Made by a program: the position numbers and the translations under genes | The notes under the pieces: model-generated | Database searches by the model: none | Told to the model about the DNA's origin: nothing | Seen by the model: the letters and a program-made list of their open reading frames with translations, nothing else | Source of the DNA: Kitasatospora papulosa | Lineage (GTDB): Bacteria; Actinomycetota; Actinomycetes; Streptomycetales; Streptomycetaceae | Direction: 5' to 3' | NCBI RefSeq assembly: GCF_000717245.1 | Contig: NZ_JNYQ01000017.1 | Coordinates: 57,395 to 121,394 of the forward strand | Length of the DNA: 64,000 bases | Shown here: positions 52,241 to 61,503 of the stretch, piece after piece | Position numbering within the stretch: the stretch's first letter is position 1 | Layout of the letters: each line of letters starts with the position of its first letter

Positions 52241-52840
52241 ATGCGTCTTCGTCGTCTCGTCACCGCCGCCCTTCTCGCGGCCACCATGGCCGGCCCCACC
52301 GCGGCAGTCGCCTCGGCCGCCCCTAAAACCGACCCGGACGAGAACTACCTCACCGACACCAAGTACCAGGCCATCTCCTTCGGCATGAGCAGGCAGCAGG
52401 TCGCAGCCGTCATCGGCACACGGCCGCACTGCTCCGGAACCGGGAGCGACGGCCCCCTGGTGTGCTGGGCGAAGAACCAGTTCGACGATCAGACAGGGTC
52501 CTTCACCTTCAACACCGCTGATCAGCTGACGAGGAAGGAGAAGGACTACGCCTTCGCCTACGCCTGGTACACACGCGATCTGCCCATGATCATGACCAAG
52601 GCCCAGTACGAGCAGCAGTTCGCGGTGGGCGACACGCTGGCCGAGGTCAACGCACGCATCGCCGGCACGGCATGCACCGACAGGTGGGTCGAGTACCCCG
52701 GCTACCCGTCGCCCAGCGGCTGGAAGACCATGATCCAGTGCACCGGCACGGTCTCCGAGGCCTACCCCGACATCGAGTTCCACTTCACCGACGGCGTACT
52801 GACGCACAAGACCTACTACTCCCGCAACGACCCCCACTGA
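52241..52840 (+). CDS. Secreted protein resembling beta-lactamase inhibitory protein (BLIP)
   Basis: ATG at 52241 has AGGAGG 6 bases upstream; the product is 199 residues. A Sec signal peptide ends at VASAAP. The mature ~170 residues form two tandem ~80-residue units. Unit 1 starts YQAISFGMSRQQVAAVIG with Cys pair CSG...LVCW. Unit 2 starts YEQQFAVGDTLAEVN with Cys pair ACTDRW...MIQC and ends IEFHFTDGVLTHKTYYS. S. clavuligerus BLIP has the same size, two repeats beginning F-x-x-I-x-F-G-M-T-R-Q-Q-V, two disulfides, an EYxxxYPS segment and the FTDGVL ending. Inhibition of beta-lactamase is not shown. The fold may serve another protein-binding role. Confidence 0.78.
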   Translation: MRLRRLVTAALLAATMAGPTAAVASAAPKTDPDENYLTDTKYQAISFGMSRQQVAAVIGTRPHCSGTGSDGPLVCWAKNQFDDQTGSFTFNTADQLTRKEKDYAFAYAWYTRDLPMIMTKAQYEQQFAVGDTLAEVNARIAGTACTDRWVEYPGYPSPSGWKTMIQCTGTVSEAYPDIEFHFTDGVLTHKTYYSRNDPH

Positions 52841-53406
52841 CCCGTCCGGCAGCCTCGAGCGCCCCTCTCGGCCCCTCTCCCGGTTCCGGGGTGTCCCCCG
52901 ATTCCGGCGCCCCAAGCCGCAGAGGAGCGCAAGCGTCCGGCGATAGGGCGCGAACTCCGCGCACCAGGCCTGAGCGCCGGGCGCTCCGGGACGGTATCGC
53001 CCCCGGACCTCACTGACGTACAAGATCACGTACAAGATCAGCGAGTGGCGACCGGCGAAGGAGCCGAAGGACTCGGGGATCGCGTCGTCCAACTCCTTTG
53101 GTTCCGGCAACAGGGCATAGAAGCCCTGGAGCCGTTCCACCGTATCGGGCCCAGCTCACCAAGGCCGCAACCACCCAGGCCGACGCCCCACCCCTTCCTG
53201 CACGGCAAAAGTTTGGCCGCACCTGCCCCGACACGGCCTCGAGTCCTAGGCATACGACGGAGAAGCGCTCCTCGCCATCGAAGTCCGCAGCGGGGGCCGA
53301 TGATCGAGGCATACGTTCCCCGGTAGGCGCCGGAATTCTGGACCAAGTCGGTGAAGAGATCAGCGTCCTGCGCGACGACCCACTTGATCGTCAGGAATGC
53401 TTCCGC
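52841..53406. other. Stretch without a recognisable gene
   Basis: This 566-bp stretch holds a 12-bp tandem repeat (ACGTACAAGATC twice, near 53015-53038). Coding-like short frames occur on both strands (forward ISEWRPAKEPKDSGIASSNS; reverse ELDDAIPESFGSFAGRHSLI). None has a start, a recognised family or a clear choice of strand. Confidence 0.35.
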
Positions 53407-54078
53407 CTACTCCCCAGCTTCCGTACTGGTCAGCTTCTCCCAGGAGACGGTGCGGTCGCACCAGCGCCCCAGAAGCACCTGGTCGTGGCCCACGGCAAGC
53501 AGTCCGGCGCCGGTGGCGGAGCGGTACTCCTCGACAGCGGCCACCAGAGCGGCGGTGGTGGAGGCGTCCAGCATCGCGGTCATCTCGTCGCAGATGAGCC
53601 AGCGCGGGCGTAGAAGCAGGGCGCGGGCGAGGCAGGCACGTTGGAGCTGGCCGTCGCTGACCTCGTGGGGCCGACGGTCCAGAAGGTCAGGGGTGAGGCC
53701 GACGGACGGGGCCAGTTCAGCGACCCGCTCTCGTACTTCATCACGGCGTCCGGTGGCGCGCAGGGGCTCGGCGATCAGGTCGGTGAGCCGCAGCCGGGGA
53801 TCGGCGGAGAGGCGGGGCTGCTGGAAGACGACACCGATGGCGGTGCGCTGGGCGCATGGGGCGCGGTGCCGCCAGCGGCGTACCGGGTCGCCGTCGAGCA
53901 GCAGGGTGCCGGCGTCGGGGCGGTGCAGCAGAGCCGCAACACGGGCCAGGGTGGACTTGCCGCAGCCGCTGGGCCCCAGCAGGCCGACGCTCTCGCCGGG
54001 CGCGACGCTCAGGGTGACGTCTCGGACGACGGGGGCCTTCCTGTCGTATCCGGCAGTGATGGCCTGGAGTTCAAGCAC
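53407..54078 (-). CDS. Opp/Nik-type ABC transporter ATPase (second, DppF-like)
   Basis: A 223-residue ATPase with Walker A GPSGCGKSTLAR, Q-loop VFQQPRL, a variant signature VSDGQLQRACLARAL in place of LSGGQ, Walker B RWLICDEMTAMLD and switch VGHDQ. The CDEMTAMLD Walker B context is typical of nickel/opine metallophore-type members. It overlaps the preceding ATPase gene by 8 bases and is last in a five-gene operon. Confidence 0.9.
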   Translation of the reverse strand: MLELQAITAGYDRKAPVVRDVTLSVAPGESVGLLGPSGCGKSTLARVAALLHRPDAGTLLLDGDPVRRWRHRAPCAQRTAIGVVFQQPRLSADPRLRLTDLIAEPLRATGRRDEVRERVAELAPSVGLTPDLLDRRPHEVSDGQLQRACLARALLLRPRWLICDEMTAMLDASTTAALVAAVEEYRSATGAGLLAVGHDQVLLGRWCDRTVSWEKLTSTEAGE

Positions 54079-55030
54079 GAAGGTCCTCCGTCACGTGCGG
54101 GTGGTGACAGACGAGCCCGGCGGCCGCCGCAGGGAGGGTGGTGCAGGTGGGGGTAGCCCGCTCGCAACGCGGGGCGAAGGCGCAGCCGTCTGGGAGATCT
54201 CCGAGTTCGGGCGGCATGCCGGGAATCGGGATGAAGTCGCGTTCAGGAAGGGCCCCGAGCAGGCCGCGGCTGTAGGGGTGACGAGGACCCGGCAGGCCGA
54301 AGAAAGCTGTCGCGTCGCTGATTTCGACGATGCGGCCCGCGTACATCACGGCCATGCGGTCGGCGATGCGTTCGGCGGCGGCCAGGTCGTGGGTGATCAC
54401 CAGCAGGGCTCGCCGGCCGACGTCCACTTGGCGGCGCAGCTCATCGACGGTGTGGTGAACCAGGTCGCGGTCGAGACCTGTGGTTGGTTCGTCGGCGAGT
54501 AGGAGAGGTGCGTTTCCGATGAGGGCGAGCGCGGTGGCGGCGCGCTGGGCGAGGCCGCCGGAGAGCTCGTGCGGATGGTGGTCGAGGTGACCGGCGGGGA
54601 AAGCCGCGCGTTCGGCGGCTGCTTCGGCCGCCTGTCGCACGGCTGCCCGACCGCGCGTGCCGGTCAACGCGACGACTGTTTCCTCCAACTGGGAGCGGAC
54701 CGTGCGGACCGGAGTGAGGTGGGCGGCAGGGCTCTGCGGGATGAGCCCGATCAGCCGGCCGCGTACCGTGCGGGCGAGGGTGCGTTCGTCCGCGGCTAGC
54801 AGGTCCACGTCGCCGAGGTATGCGCCGCCCGCGGCCTGCGCGTTGGCGGGCAGCAGGCCCAAGAGCGCGGAGGCAAGGACGGACTTACCGCAGCCGCTCT
54901 CGCCGACCAGGGCGAGACACTCACCTGCTGCCACGTCGAAGTGGGCGTCAGTGACGGCGGCGATCCGGCGTCCGCTGGGCATGAGGAAGCGCACCGAGAG
55001 TCCGCGCACGGAAAGGACTGGGGCGGTCAC
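54071..55030 (-). CDS. Opp/Nik-type ABC transporter ATPase (first, DppD-like)
   Basis: GTG at 55030 overlaps the permease stop (GTGA); the product is 319 residues. Walker A is VGESGCGKSVLASAL, the signature LSGGLAQRAATALAL, Walker B LLLADEPTTGLD and switch VITHDLAAAERIAD. The C-terminal oligopeptide-transporter extension with Cys-rich DGCAFAPRCERATPTC is present, as in OppD/DppD. It pairs with the second ATPase to drive import. Confidence 0.93.
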   Translation of the reverse strand: MTAPVLSVRGLSVRFLMPSGRRIAAVTDAHFDVAAGECLALVGESGCGKSVLASALLGLLPANAQAAGGAYLGDVDLLAADERTLARTVRGRLIGLIPQSPAAHLTPVRTVRSQLEETVVALTGTRGRAAVRQAAEAAAERAAFPAGHLDHHPHELSGGLAQRAATALALIGNAPLLLADEPTTGLDRDLVHHTVDELRRQVDVGRRALLVITHDLAAAERIADRMAVMYAGRIVEISDATAFFGLPGPRHPYSRGLLGALPERDFIPIPGMPPELGDLPDGCAFAPRCERATPTCTTLPAAAAGLVCHHPHVTEDLRA

Positions 55031-55914
55031 AGCATCAGCTCCGATCGGCGGCGGGGATTGATCCGCTCCCGCCAGGCACCGGCGAGCCCGGCGATGGCGA
55101 GCGTGGGCACGATGATGAACAGCCCCGGGAAGAGGGTTGGCCACCACTGCCCGGCCAGTAGCGAACCCCGTGCGCCCTGGATGAGGTTGCCGAGGCTGGC
55201 CAGGTGCGTGGGCAGGCCGAGCCCGAGGAAGGACAGCGCGGATTCATGCCACATGGCGTGCGGCACCATCAGGACGGCGGCCAGCGCGGCCTGCGGCAGC
55301 ACCGCGGGCAGCAGGTGCCGTACCGCCACCCGCCACCGGGAGGCGCCCCCGGAGATGGCCGCGTCGATGTAGGGGCGGGCGCGCAGGGAGAGCACCTCGG
55401 CGCGCACGATCCGGGCGGTGGACAACCAGTGGGTGAGCGCGACGGACACAATCACCGGCCATACACCGGGCCGGAACATGGCCACGATGAAGATGCCTAG
55501 CAGCAGGTGCGGCACGGAGGAGAAGGTGTCTACGAGCCGCATGAGGGCCCGGTCGGCCCTGCCTCCCAGCGCACCGGCGATCGCCCCGATGGCCGTGCCG
55601 ATGACCGTCGCGGTGAGCGCGGCGGCGGCACCGACCAGCAGGGAGACGCGCAGGCCGTAGACGCAGCGCAGAAACAGGTCTCGGCCGAGGTCGTCGGTGC
55701 CGAACGGATGCGACCAGCTCGGCGACAGCAGTTTCGACGACAGGTCGACGGCCTGCTGATCAAGCTGGACCAGCGGCGGCACGAGGAGCACGGCCAGCAC
55801 GGTCGCGGCCACCAGCGCGGCGGAGATGCGTACGCGCACCGTCCGGGTGGAGCGGCGGCTCATGCCGTACGACCGCCAGACGGGGCCGGATGTAGCCGTG
55901 GGTTCACATGTCAC
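55027..55914 (-). CDS. Opp/Nik-type ABC transporter permease (DppC-like)
   Basis: A 295-residue permease. The N-terminal cytosolic tail and first helix are followed by the OppC-type conserved HPFGTDDLGRDLFLRCVYG and the EAA loop YIDAAISGGASRWRVAVRHL. The helix-rich end has SALSFLGLGLPTHLASLGNL. It starts with GTG inside the last codons of the other permease gene (11-base overlap). Confidence 0.93.
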   Translation of the reverse strand: MTCEPTATSGPVWRSYGMSRRSTRTVRVRISAALVAATVLAVLLVPPLVQLDQQAVDLSSKLLSPSWSHPFGTDDLGRDLFLRCVYGLRVSLLVGAAAALTATVIGTAIGAIAGALGGRADRALMRLVDTFSSVPHLLLGIFIVAMFRPGVWPVIVSVALTHWLSTARIVRAEVLSLRARPYIDAAISGGASRWRVAVRHLLPAVLPQAALAAVLMVPHAMWHESALSFLGLGLPTHLASLGNLIQGARGSLLAGQWWPTLFPGLFIIVPTLAIAGLAGAWRERINPRRRSELML

Positions 55915-56872
55915 TGAACTTCACCCTCGGGTCGAACAGGCCGTAGAGCAGGTCGGCGAGGAGGTTGCCGAGGAGCACGGCGGCAGTGGCGAGTGTGGTG
56001 AGTGCGGCCAGGAGGGGGAAGTCGACGGCGGTGGCCGCTTCCACGGTGGCCGCCGCTATGCCGGGCCAGCTGAAGACGCTCTCCACCAGCAGGGCGCCGG
56101 TGATGAGTTCGGGCACGCGGGAGCCGACCAGGGTCAACACCGGCAGCAGTCCGGAGCGCAGGGCGTGGCCGAGCAGGACGGTGCTCTCGCTCAAGCCCCG
56201 GGCGCGGGCGCCGCGTACGGGGTCCTCGGCGAGGGCGTCGCTGACGCCTTGGCGAACGTACAGGGTGAACCAGGGCAGCTGGGAGACGGCGAGTACCCCT
56301 GCCGGCAGCACGATGTGGCTCGCGACCTGCCTGAAGGTGACCTGCTCGCTGGCGGTGTCGGTCAGTCCACCCGCCGGGAGCACCCCGAGCTGGAGGGCGA
56401 ACAGCCAGACAGCCAGCAAGGCAAGCCAGAAGACCGGTGCCGCCTCCAGAGAGTAGGCGGCGGAGGTGACCACCCGGTCGAGCAGGGATCCGGGACGGCG
56501 GCCCGCCAGCACCCCGAGCACCGTTCCTGTCAGCACGGCTACCAGGAACGCGACCGCGCACAACAGCGAGGACCAGACGAGACGTTCGCCGATCACCTCG
56601 GCCACCGGCTGCCGCAGCACACTGGACTGGCCGAAGTCACCGGTGACGGCGGAGGTGAGCCAGTGCCACCAGCGTGAGGTGAACGGCTGGTCCACGCCGA
56701 GGTTGTCCCGCAGACGTTCCAGGGTCTCGGCGTCGGCACCGAGCGCCGCCGTGCCGGCGTACGCCTTGACAGGGTCGAAGGGGGAGGCGGCGGCGATCGC
56801 GAAGACACCGAAGGTGACAACGAGCAGGATCGGGGCGGCGAACAGCAGCCGTCGCCCTGCCAGCCGTGCCAT
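55904..56872 (-). CDS. Opp/Nik-type ABC transporter permease (DppB-like)
   Basis: ATG at 56872 is preceded by GGGGAG; the product is 322 residues. DppB-type features: an N-terminal helix, the extracytoplasmic LRDNLGVDQPFTSRWWHWLT, then DFGQSSVLRQPV, and the EAA-like loop YVRQGVSDALAEDPVRGARA. The conserved RSGLLPVLTLVGSRVPELIT and ESVFSWPGIA segments follow. It forms the channel with the DppC-like protein and begins 20 bases after the binding-protein stop. Confidence 0.93.
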   Translation of the reverse strand: MARLAGRRLLFAAPILLVVTFGVFAIAAASPFDPVKAYAGTAALGADAETLERLRDNLGVDQPFTSRWWHWLTSAVTGDFGQSSVLRQPVAEVIGERLVWSSLLCAVAFLVAVLTGTVLGVLAGRRPGSLLDRVVTSAAYSLEAAPVFWLALLAVWLFALQLGVLPAGGLTDTASEQVTFRQVASHIVLPAGVLAVSQLPWFTLYVRQGVSDALAEDPVRGARARGLSESTVLLGHALRSGLLPVLTLVGSRVPELITGALLVESVFSWPGIAAATVEAATAVDFPLLAALTTLATAAVLLGNLLADLLYGLFDPRVKFSDM

Positions 56873-56892
56873 CGCTCCCCAGGGGAGTCGGC

Positions 56893-58479
56893 TCACTTCT
56901 TGGGCTGCCAGGCTTCGAGGTTCCACCACGGGCCCGAGGCGAAGCCGTGCTCGTGCGGCTCCACCTGCGTGGTCAGACCGGTCCAGCGGTCGGCGAGAAC
57001 GTAGACGTGGTCGATGTGGGTCAGGAAGGTGTAGCCGGGGTTCTTCACGAGCTCGCGCTGGAGGCGGTCGTAGGCGCTCCTGCGGGTCGCCTGGTCCGAG
57101 CTGCGGCGGCCGGTGTCGAGAGCCTTGTCGACGACCGAGTCGTCGTAGCGGGCCATGTTGTTGAAGCCGTCGCCGGCGAGCGAGGAGTGCAGCAGGGTGT
57201 AGAGGCCGTAGTCGGGGTCGCCGTTGCTGCCGAAGCCAGCCAGGACCGCGTCGCTCTTCATGCGCGGCTCGATGACCTCCCAGGTGGCGCTCTCCACCTT
57301 CACCTCGATGCCGGCCTTCTTGGCGTCGGAAGCGTAGGCGAGGGCGTGGTCTTGGCGGACCTTGTCGCCCGAGGGGTAGAGGAGTGTGAACGAGGCCCGT
57401 CGGCCGTTTTGGGCGCGGATGCCGCCGTCGCCCGTCTTCCAGCCAGCCCGGTCCAGGATCTGCTTCGCCTTGGCGAGGTCCTGCTGGCGCTCGATGCCCT
57501 TGGCGAACCACGGGTCGCCGACGGGCAGCGGCCCGTACGCGGGGTGCCCGGCGCCGTCGAGAATCTTATTGACCATGGCCTGCCGGTCCACGGCCGCGTC
57601 CAGGGCCTGGCGGATCGCGCGGTCGCTGGTGACCTTGTTCTCCCGGGGGAGGGTGACCGTGCGGAAGTCGTAGGTCTTCGCGTCGTACGTTTTCTTCGAG
57701 CTGTCGCTCTTGAAGGTGGCGGCGAGGTTGGGCGGCAGGACCGCGCCGTCGAGGTCGCCGGAGCGCAGCCGGGTGGCGCGGACGTTGTCGTCCGCGATGA
57801 TCGCCATGGTCACCGTCTTCGCCTTCGGCGCACCGCCCCAGTGGTCGGGGTTGGCCTTGAAGGTGAGCTTCTCGCCCTTGCTCCAAGAGGCGAGCAGGTA
57901 GGGGCCAGTCCCGACCGGCTCCGTGCTGAGGGAGCCGGTGTTGGGGTCCTGTCTCTTGGCGATGTGCTCGGGGACGACGGGCAGCACCGTGCGGCCGGCG
58001 AAGGGGGCGTAGGGGTACTTCAGGGTGAAGACCACCTTGGCGTCCCCTTCCGCCCGGACGTCCTTGATGGCGTCCAGCTCGCTGCGGCTGGTGTTGTTGG
58101 TCTTCGCGTCGAGGATCGTGTCGTACGTATAGACCACGTCGGCCGAGGTCAGCGGCTCGCCGTCGCTGAACTTCACGCCTTCTCGCAAGACATAGGTATA
58201 GGTCAGGCCGTCCGCGGCAACCTCGGGCAGGGCCTTCGCGAGGGCCGGCTTCAGCTTCAGGTCGGTGTCCCGGGCCAGGAGCCCGTCGAAGATCTTCGAG
58301 TTGCCGTCCTTGCCGTACCCGAGCAGCGGACTGAGCGTGTCCGGCTCGGACGCGACCCCGATCACGACGGAGTCCGCGGCTGCACCACTGCTCGTACTGT
58401 TGCCGGGCGCCGAGCAGGCGGCGACGCCGGTGAGTATTGCCGCCGTGGCAGCGGCTGTCCGTATCCGACGGGCCGTCAT
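56893..58479 (-). CDS. Opp/Nik-type solute-binding lipoprotein (SBP family 5)
   Basis: ATG at 58479 (GTG at 58488 also possible) gives 528 residues with a signal peptide and lipobox GVAACS. The family-5 fold is clear: VIGVASEPDTLSPLLGYGKD, YTYVLREGVKFSDGEPLTSA, TGPYLLASWSKGEKLTFKAN and the C-terminal lobe DYGLYTLLHSSLAGDGFNNM. Family 5 covers peptides, nickel, opines and metallophores. The sequence alone does not decide, but the Zur/Fur-like inverted repeat 35 bp upstream points to metal or metallophore uptake (inference). It is first gene of a compact five-gene operon. Confidence 0.92.
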   Translation of the reverse strand: MTARRIRTAAATAAILTGVAACSAPGNSTSSGAAADSVVIGVASEPDTLSPLLGYGKDGNSKIFDGLLARDTDLKLKPALAKALPEVAADGLTYTYVLREGVKFSDGEPLTSADVVYTYDTILDAKTNNTSRSELDAIKDVRAEGDAKVVFTLKYPYAPFAGRTVLPVVPEHIAKRQDPNTGSLSTEPVGTGPYLLASWSKGEKLTFKANPDHWGGAPKAKTVTMAIIADDNVRATRLRSGDLDGAVLPPNLAATFKSDSSKKTYDAKTYDFRTVTLPRENKVTSDRAIRQALDAAVDRQAMVNKILDGAGHPAYGPLPVGDPWFAKGIERQQDLAKAKQILDRAGWKTGDGGIRAQNGRRASFTLLYPSGDKVRQDHALAYASDAKKAGIEVKVESATWEVIEPRMKSDAVLAGFGSNGDPDYGLYTLLHSSLAGDGFNNMARYDDSVVDKALDTGRRSSDQATRRSAYDRLQRELVKNPGYTFLTHIDHVYVLADRWTGLTTQVEPHEHGFASGPWWNLEAWQPKK

Positions 58480-58513
58480 GGACCTCACACCCTTAATGAT
58501 GAGCTCAAGCTAC

Positions 58514-58529
58514 TGCATATCATTCGCAA
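58514..58529. promoter_or_regulatory. Zur/Fur-like inverted repeat upstream of the Opp/Nik-type operon
   Basis: Read on the operon strand, TTGCGAATGATATGCA agrees at 12 of 16 positions with the actinobacterial Zur consensus TTGAAAATGATTTTCA and has its central AATGAT. It lies 35 bp upstream of the binding-protein start, where a repressor would act. Assignment is by eye. Confidence 0.45.
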
Positions 58530-60063
58530 TAAGGGTTACCCGGGCGGGTCAGAGAACAATCCGGTACCAGCAAGTTCCTCTCAAGCCTCCGCCCGACCAA
58601 GCCACAAGAGAGAGGCAGGCGTCCATGACGCAACCTGCCAACGGTCCTGACCTGACCGGGGTCAGCGACGAAGACCGCTGGTCGTAGTGCCTGCAGCCGC
58701 TACCCCGGTGGACACGGTCACGGTGTTCCTCGCCCACCCGCAGCGGATCACATTGGTACTCAGCCAGGCAGCCCCCACATCCCATGCCAGAGCCGGAGGA
58801 CCTATGGAGCTGGTACGGACACAGACAATGTCCCCAGACTGCAGTCGGAAGCGGTCAAGGCTCCGAGCGGCCCTCTCCGCCACCCCCGGTCATCGGCCAG
58901 CTCCTCGATCCGGCCGTCACGCGGGTCCTGGGGACAGACGAGCGGAACACCGTCGACGGTCGCCATGTGCTTTTTCAACAGGCTGTAGAACGACCCTGCC
59001 TGGGTCCCTCCCGTGGTGGACCTGGTCCCACACAGACTAGACAGCACCACGCTCTCCCACTCGACGGCGCCGCCTTGCCCCGCCCCAGAGCGGTTCCGCG
59101 CCCAGGTCCGCCTCCCGCACCACACGCTTCCGGAGCGCCAACTCGAAGAGGACTTCAGCGTTAACCGCTTCGGCGGCGCCTCGGCAGGGTCTGTGCACCT
59201 CGATGTGGTCCATGGGGCTGAGCGACCAGCCCCGTTCCTGAACCGTCTTCCTGTCGACGACCGTGGTCGATACGCGCGATGGAGCTGGGTATGGTCGCCA
59301 CCAGGATGGTGCTGCAGTTCCTCTTCGACGGCGAGGAGGACGAGGCCGACCTCGACGAGTACGCCCTCGACTGCGGTCATCGGTCCGCAGGTCTGCCTGT
59401 CTGGCTTCCCGCGGGCGGGGAGTGGTCCGGAGCGGGGTCAGCAGTTCCTGCTGAACCACGCTACGGAGCATGGGAACTGGGTGCTCCATACGCCAGATGA
59501 CTCGCTTTCCCTGACCAATCTTGGGGTTCTTTTGCGCTCGCAGCAGGTCGGGGCGACGCGCCTGACGGGGCCGCGATCTCACTGGCGAGCAGTGGGCAAT
59601 GCTGGAACCGTCGCAACCGAAGGGCGCGGTAGTGGGACGGCCCGTTGTATGCCGCGCGGCAAGGGCGGTGGTGGTTCGGTCACCGGTGGTGGGGTCGCGG
59701 CTGACGGTGTGCATGTCGATGCCGAGAGTGGCGGCGTGCTCGACGAGGTGCTGGCAGTAGCCGCCGTTGACCCAGGTTTTACGAATGGTGGACGTCCGAC
59801 CTGCGTGACCCAGTGCCGACGTCAGGCGTGACGCATCTCCTGACCAGGAGCGGGCGAAGCGCGAGCGTACGGCCACGGCCGCCGCAGGCTCGGTTCGTCA
59901 GACGCGGGGAACGGCCCACCCAACAGCACATCCACACCATCAGTCGCACGCCCAACGGCAGCGACTACGGCATTGACCTGCTCAACTGCACTTGGAGACC
60001 GACCACAAAGGCCGGACGGCACCGGTCGTCCACTCCGTCCGCCGCGGATGTGACACTAAGGAA
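58530..60063. other. 1.5-kb stretch of decayed sequence
   Basis: Apart from the IS5 fragment at 59679-59816, no recognised gene lies here. Some short frames look partly coding (reverse strand near 58930-58985, MATVDGVPLVCPQDPRDGRI; forward 59279-59400, MVLQFLFDGEEDEADLDEYA) but none has family, start and length together. The stretch resembles element debris. Confidence 0.4.
59679..59816 (-). pseudogene. IS5-family transposase fragment
   Basis: The reverse strand reads ALGHAGRTSTIRKTWVNGGY, then CQHLVEHAATLGIDMHTVSR and DPTTGD. It is homologous to the fragment at 46685-46793 and stops at almost the same codon (DPTT). The rest of the transposase is missing on both sides. Confidence 0.7.
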
Positions 60064-60684
60064 ATGCTCATACAGTTGTTCGCCGCGACCGGTGTCCTGG
60101 CTGTGCTCACCGTGGTGCCCGGGCCGGACATGGCCGTGGTGACCAAGCGTGCCGTCTCCTCCGGCTGGCAGGACGGGCTGCGGACCGTGGGCGGCATCAC
60201 GGCAGGGCTGATGGTCTGGGGGGTGCTCGCGGTGGCCGGCCTCGCCGCTGTCCTGGCCGCGTCCGCCACCGCGTACACCGTGTTCGCACTGGCCGGCGCC
60301 GCCTACCTGGTCTTCCTCGGCTTCCAGGCGCTGCTCCAGAATCGTCGCGGGCGCTTCCAAGCACCGGCGGCGACCCTCACCCCGCCTCGCGGCAACCCAT
60401 GGCGGACCGGCCTGGTCAGCAACGTCTTCAACCCCAAGATCGCCGTGTTCTACACAGGTCTGCTCCCGGCACGGGCCCCGACCGGGCTGTCCGCCCACAG
60501 CGGCATGACGCTGCTGGTCCTCGTACACGCGATGCTCACCGCGGTCCGGCTCGGCGGATACGTCATGCTCCTGTCCAAGGCCCGTTCCTTCTTCGAGAAG
60601 CCGGCCGTGCGCCGGGGCATGGACCGTGTCACCGGGACCGTACTGATCGGATTCGGGCTGCAGGTGGCCACCACCCAGCCCTGA
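60064..60684 (+). CDS. LysE/RhtB-family amino-acid or metabolite exporter
   Basis: A 206-residue, six-helix membrane protein. The N-terminal signature LTVVPGPDMAVVTKRAVSSG, then GLRTVGGITAGLMVW, is diagnostic of LysE/RhtB exporters. The conserved NPWRTGLVSNVFNPKIAVFY stands between helices 3 and 4. The start ATG at 60064 is placed by the family N-terminus; AAGGA lies only two bases upstream, so the true start is uncertain by a few codons. Substrate is unknown; members export amino acids or related small molecules. Confidence 0.9.
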   Translation: MLIQLFAATGVLAVLTVVPGPDMAVVTKRAVSSGWQDGLRTVGGITAGLMVWGVLAVAGLAAVLAASATAYTVFALAGAAYLVFLGFQALLQNRRGRFQAPAATLTPPRGNPWRTGLVSNVFNPKIAVFYTGLLPARAPTGLSAHSGMTLLVLVHAMLTAVRLGGYVMLLSKARSFFEKPAVRRGMDRVTGTVLIGFGLQVATTQP

Positions 60685-60798
60685 GTTCCCGAGCGCACCG
60701 AGCGGTACGGTCCCCGTCGAGCCAGTGGGCCCGGGGTGCCGACGGGCACAGTCCTGGCCGCCGCCCGACCGCGCCGTCACCAGGAAAGGAACATCAGG

Positions 60799-61503
60799 AT
60801 GACAAGCGACGACGACCCGGTTCTCGACGACCCGGTGGGCCGGTCGCTCGGCGGTCGGCACGCGCATCTGGCCCGCCGCCTCGGCCGGGCCGCCACCTAC
60901 CTCACGGACGTGGCAACCTTCGCCTCCGTGTCCACACAGCCGGACGCTGCCGACTGGGCCGATCTGGCAGAGCTGCTGGGCCCGGGTGCCTTCGCCGACA
61001 TGTTCAGCTGTCCGGCTGCTCCACCGCCGAGTTGGGAGCCCGTCTTCAACCTGGAGGGCCGTCAGATGATCTCGTCCGGCGCCGGCCACCCGGACGGTCC
61101 CGGCGCCCAGTCCGGCGCCGACCTGGTCGAACTGGGCCCGGACAGCGTCCCCGACATGCTCGACCTCGTCGCACGGACCGAACCGGGACCCTTCTGGCCG
61201 CGCACCCACGAACTCGGCACCTACCTCGGGATCCGCGTCGACGGCACCCTGGTGGCGATGGCCGGAGAACGCCTGCGACCGCCGGGATGGACCGAGATCA
61301 GCGCCGTCTGCACCGCCCCCGAAGCACGGGGGCGGGGCTACGCCGGCCATCTGGTCAGCGCGCTCGCCGCCCACATCGTGGCGCGAGGCGACCGGCCCTT
61401 CCTCCATGTGGCGGAGACGAACACCAGCGCCATCGCGCTCTACGAGCGACTCGGTTTCAAGAGCCGCCGCCAGGTGACCTTCCGGGGCTTCCGCACCCCC
61501 TGA
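60799..61503 (+). CDS. GNAT-family N-acetyltransferase
   Basis: ATG at 60799 follows AAAGGA; the product is 234 residues. The C-terminal GNAT core has YLGIRVDGTLVAMAGERLRP, TEISAVCTAPEARGRGYAGH with the acetyl-CoA pyrophosphate loop, and LHVAETNTSAIALYERLGFK. The N-terminal ~100 residues are extra and resemble the FR47-like subgroup. It lies 114 bp after the LysE exporter and may share its transcript, perhaps pairing modification with export (inference). Confidence 0.9.
   Translation: MTSDDDPVLDDPVGRSLGGRHAHLARRLGRAATYLTDVATFASVSTQPDAADWADLAELLGPGAFADMFSCPAAPPPSWEPVFNLEGRQMISSGAGHPDGPGAQSGADLVELGPDSVPDMLDLVARTEPGPFWPRTHELGTYLGIRVDGTLVAMAGERLRPPGWTEISAVCTAPEARGRGYAGHLVSALAAHIVARGDRPFLHVAETNTSAIALYERLGFKSRRQVTFRGFRTP

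Noticed and set aside
53010..53346. Reverse-strand frames around ELDDAIPESFGSFAGRHSLI and MPRSSAPAADFDGEERFSVV
   Set aside because: Coding-like composition on both strands, no start, no family; strand could not be decided.
56866..58650. Forward open frame of 594 codons
   Set aside because: It is antisense to the family-5 binding protein, whose domain structure is unmistakable.
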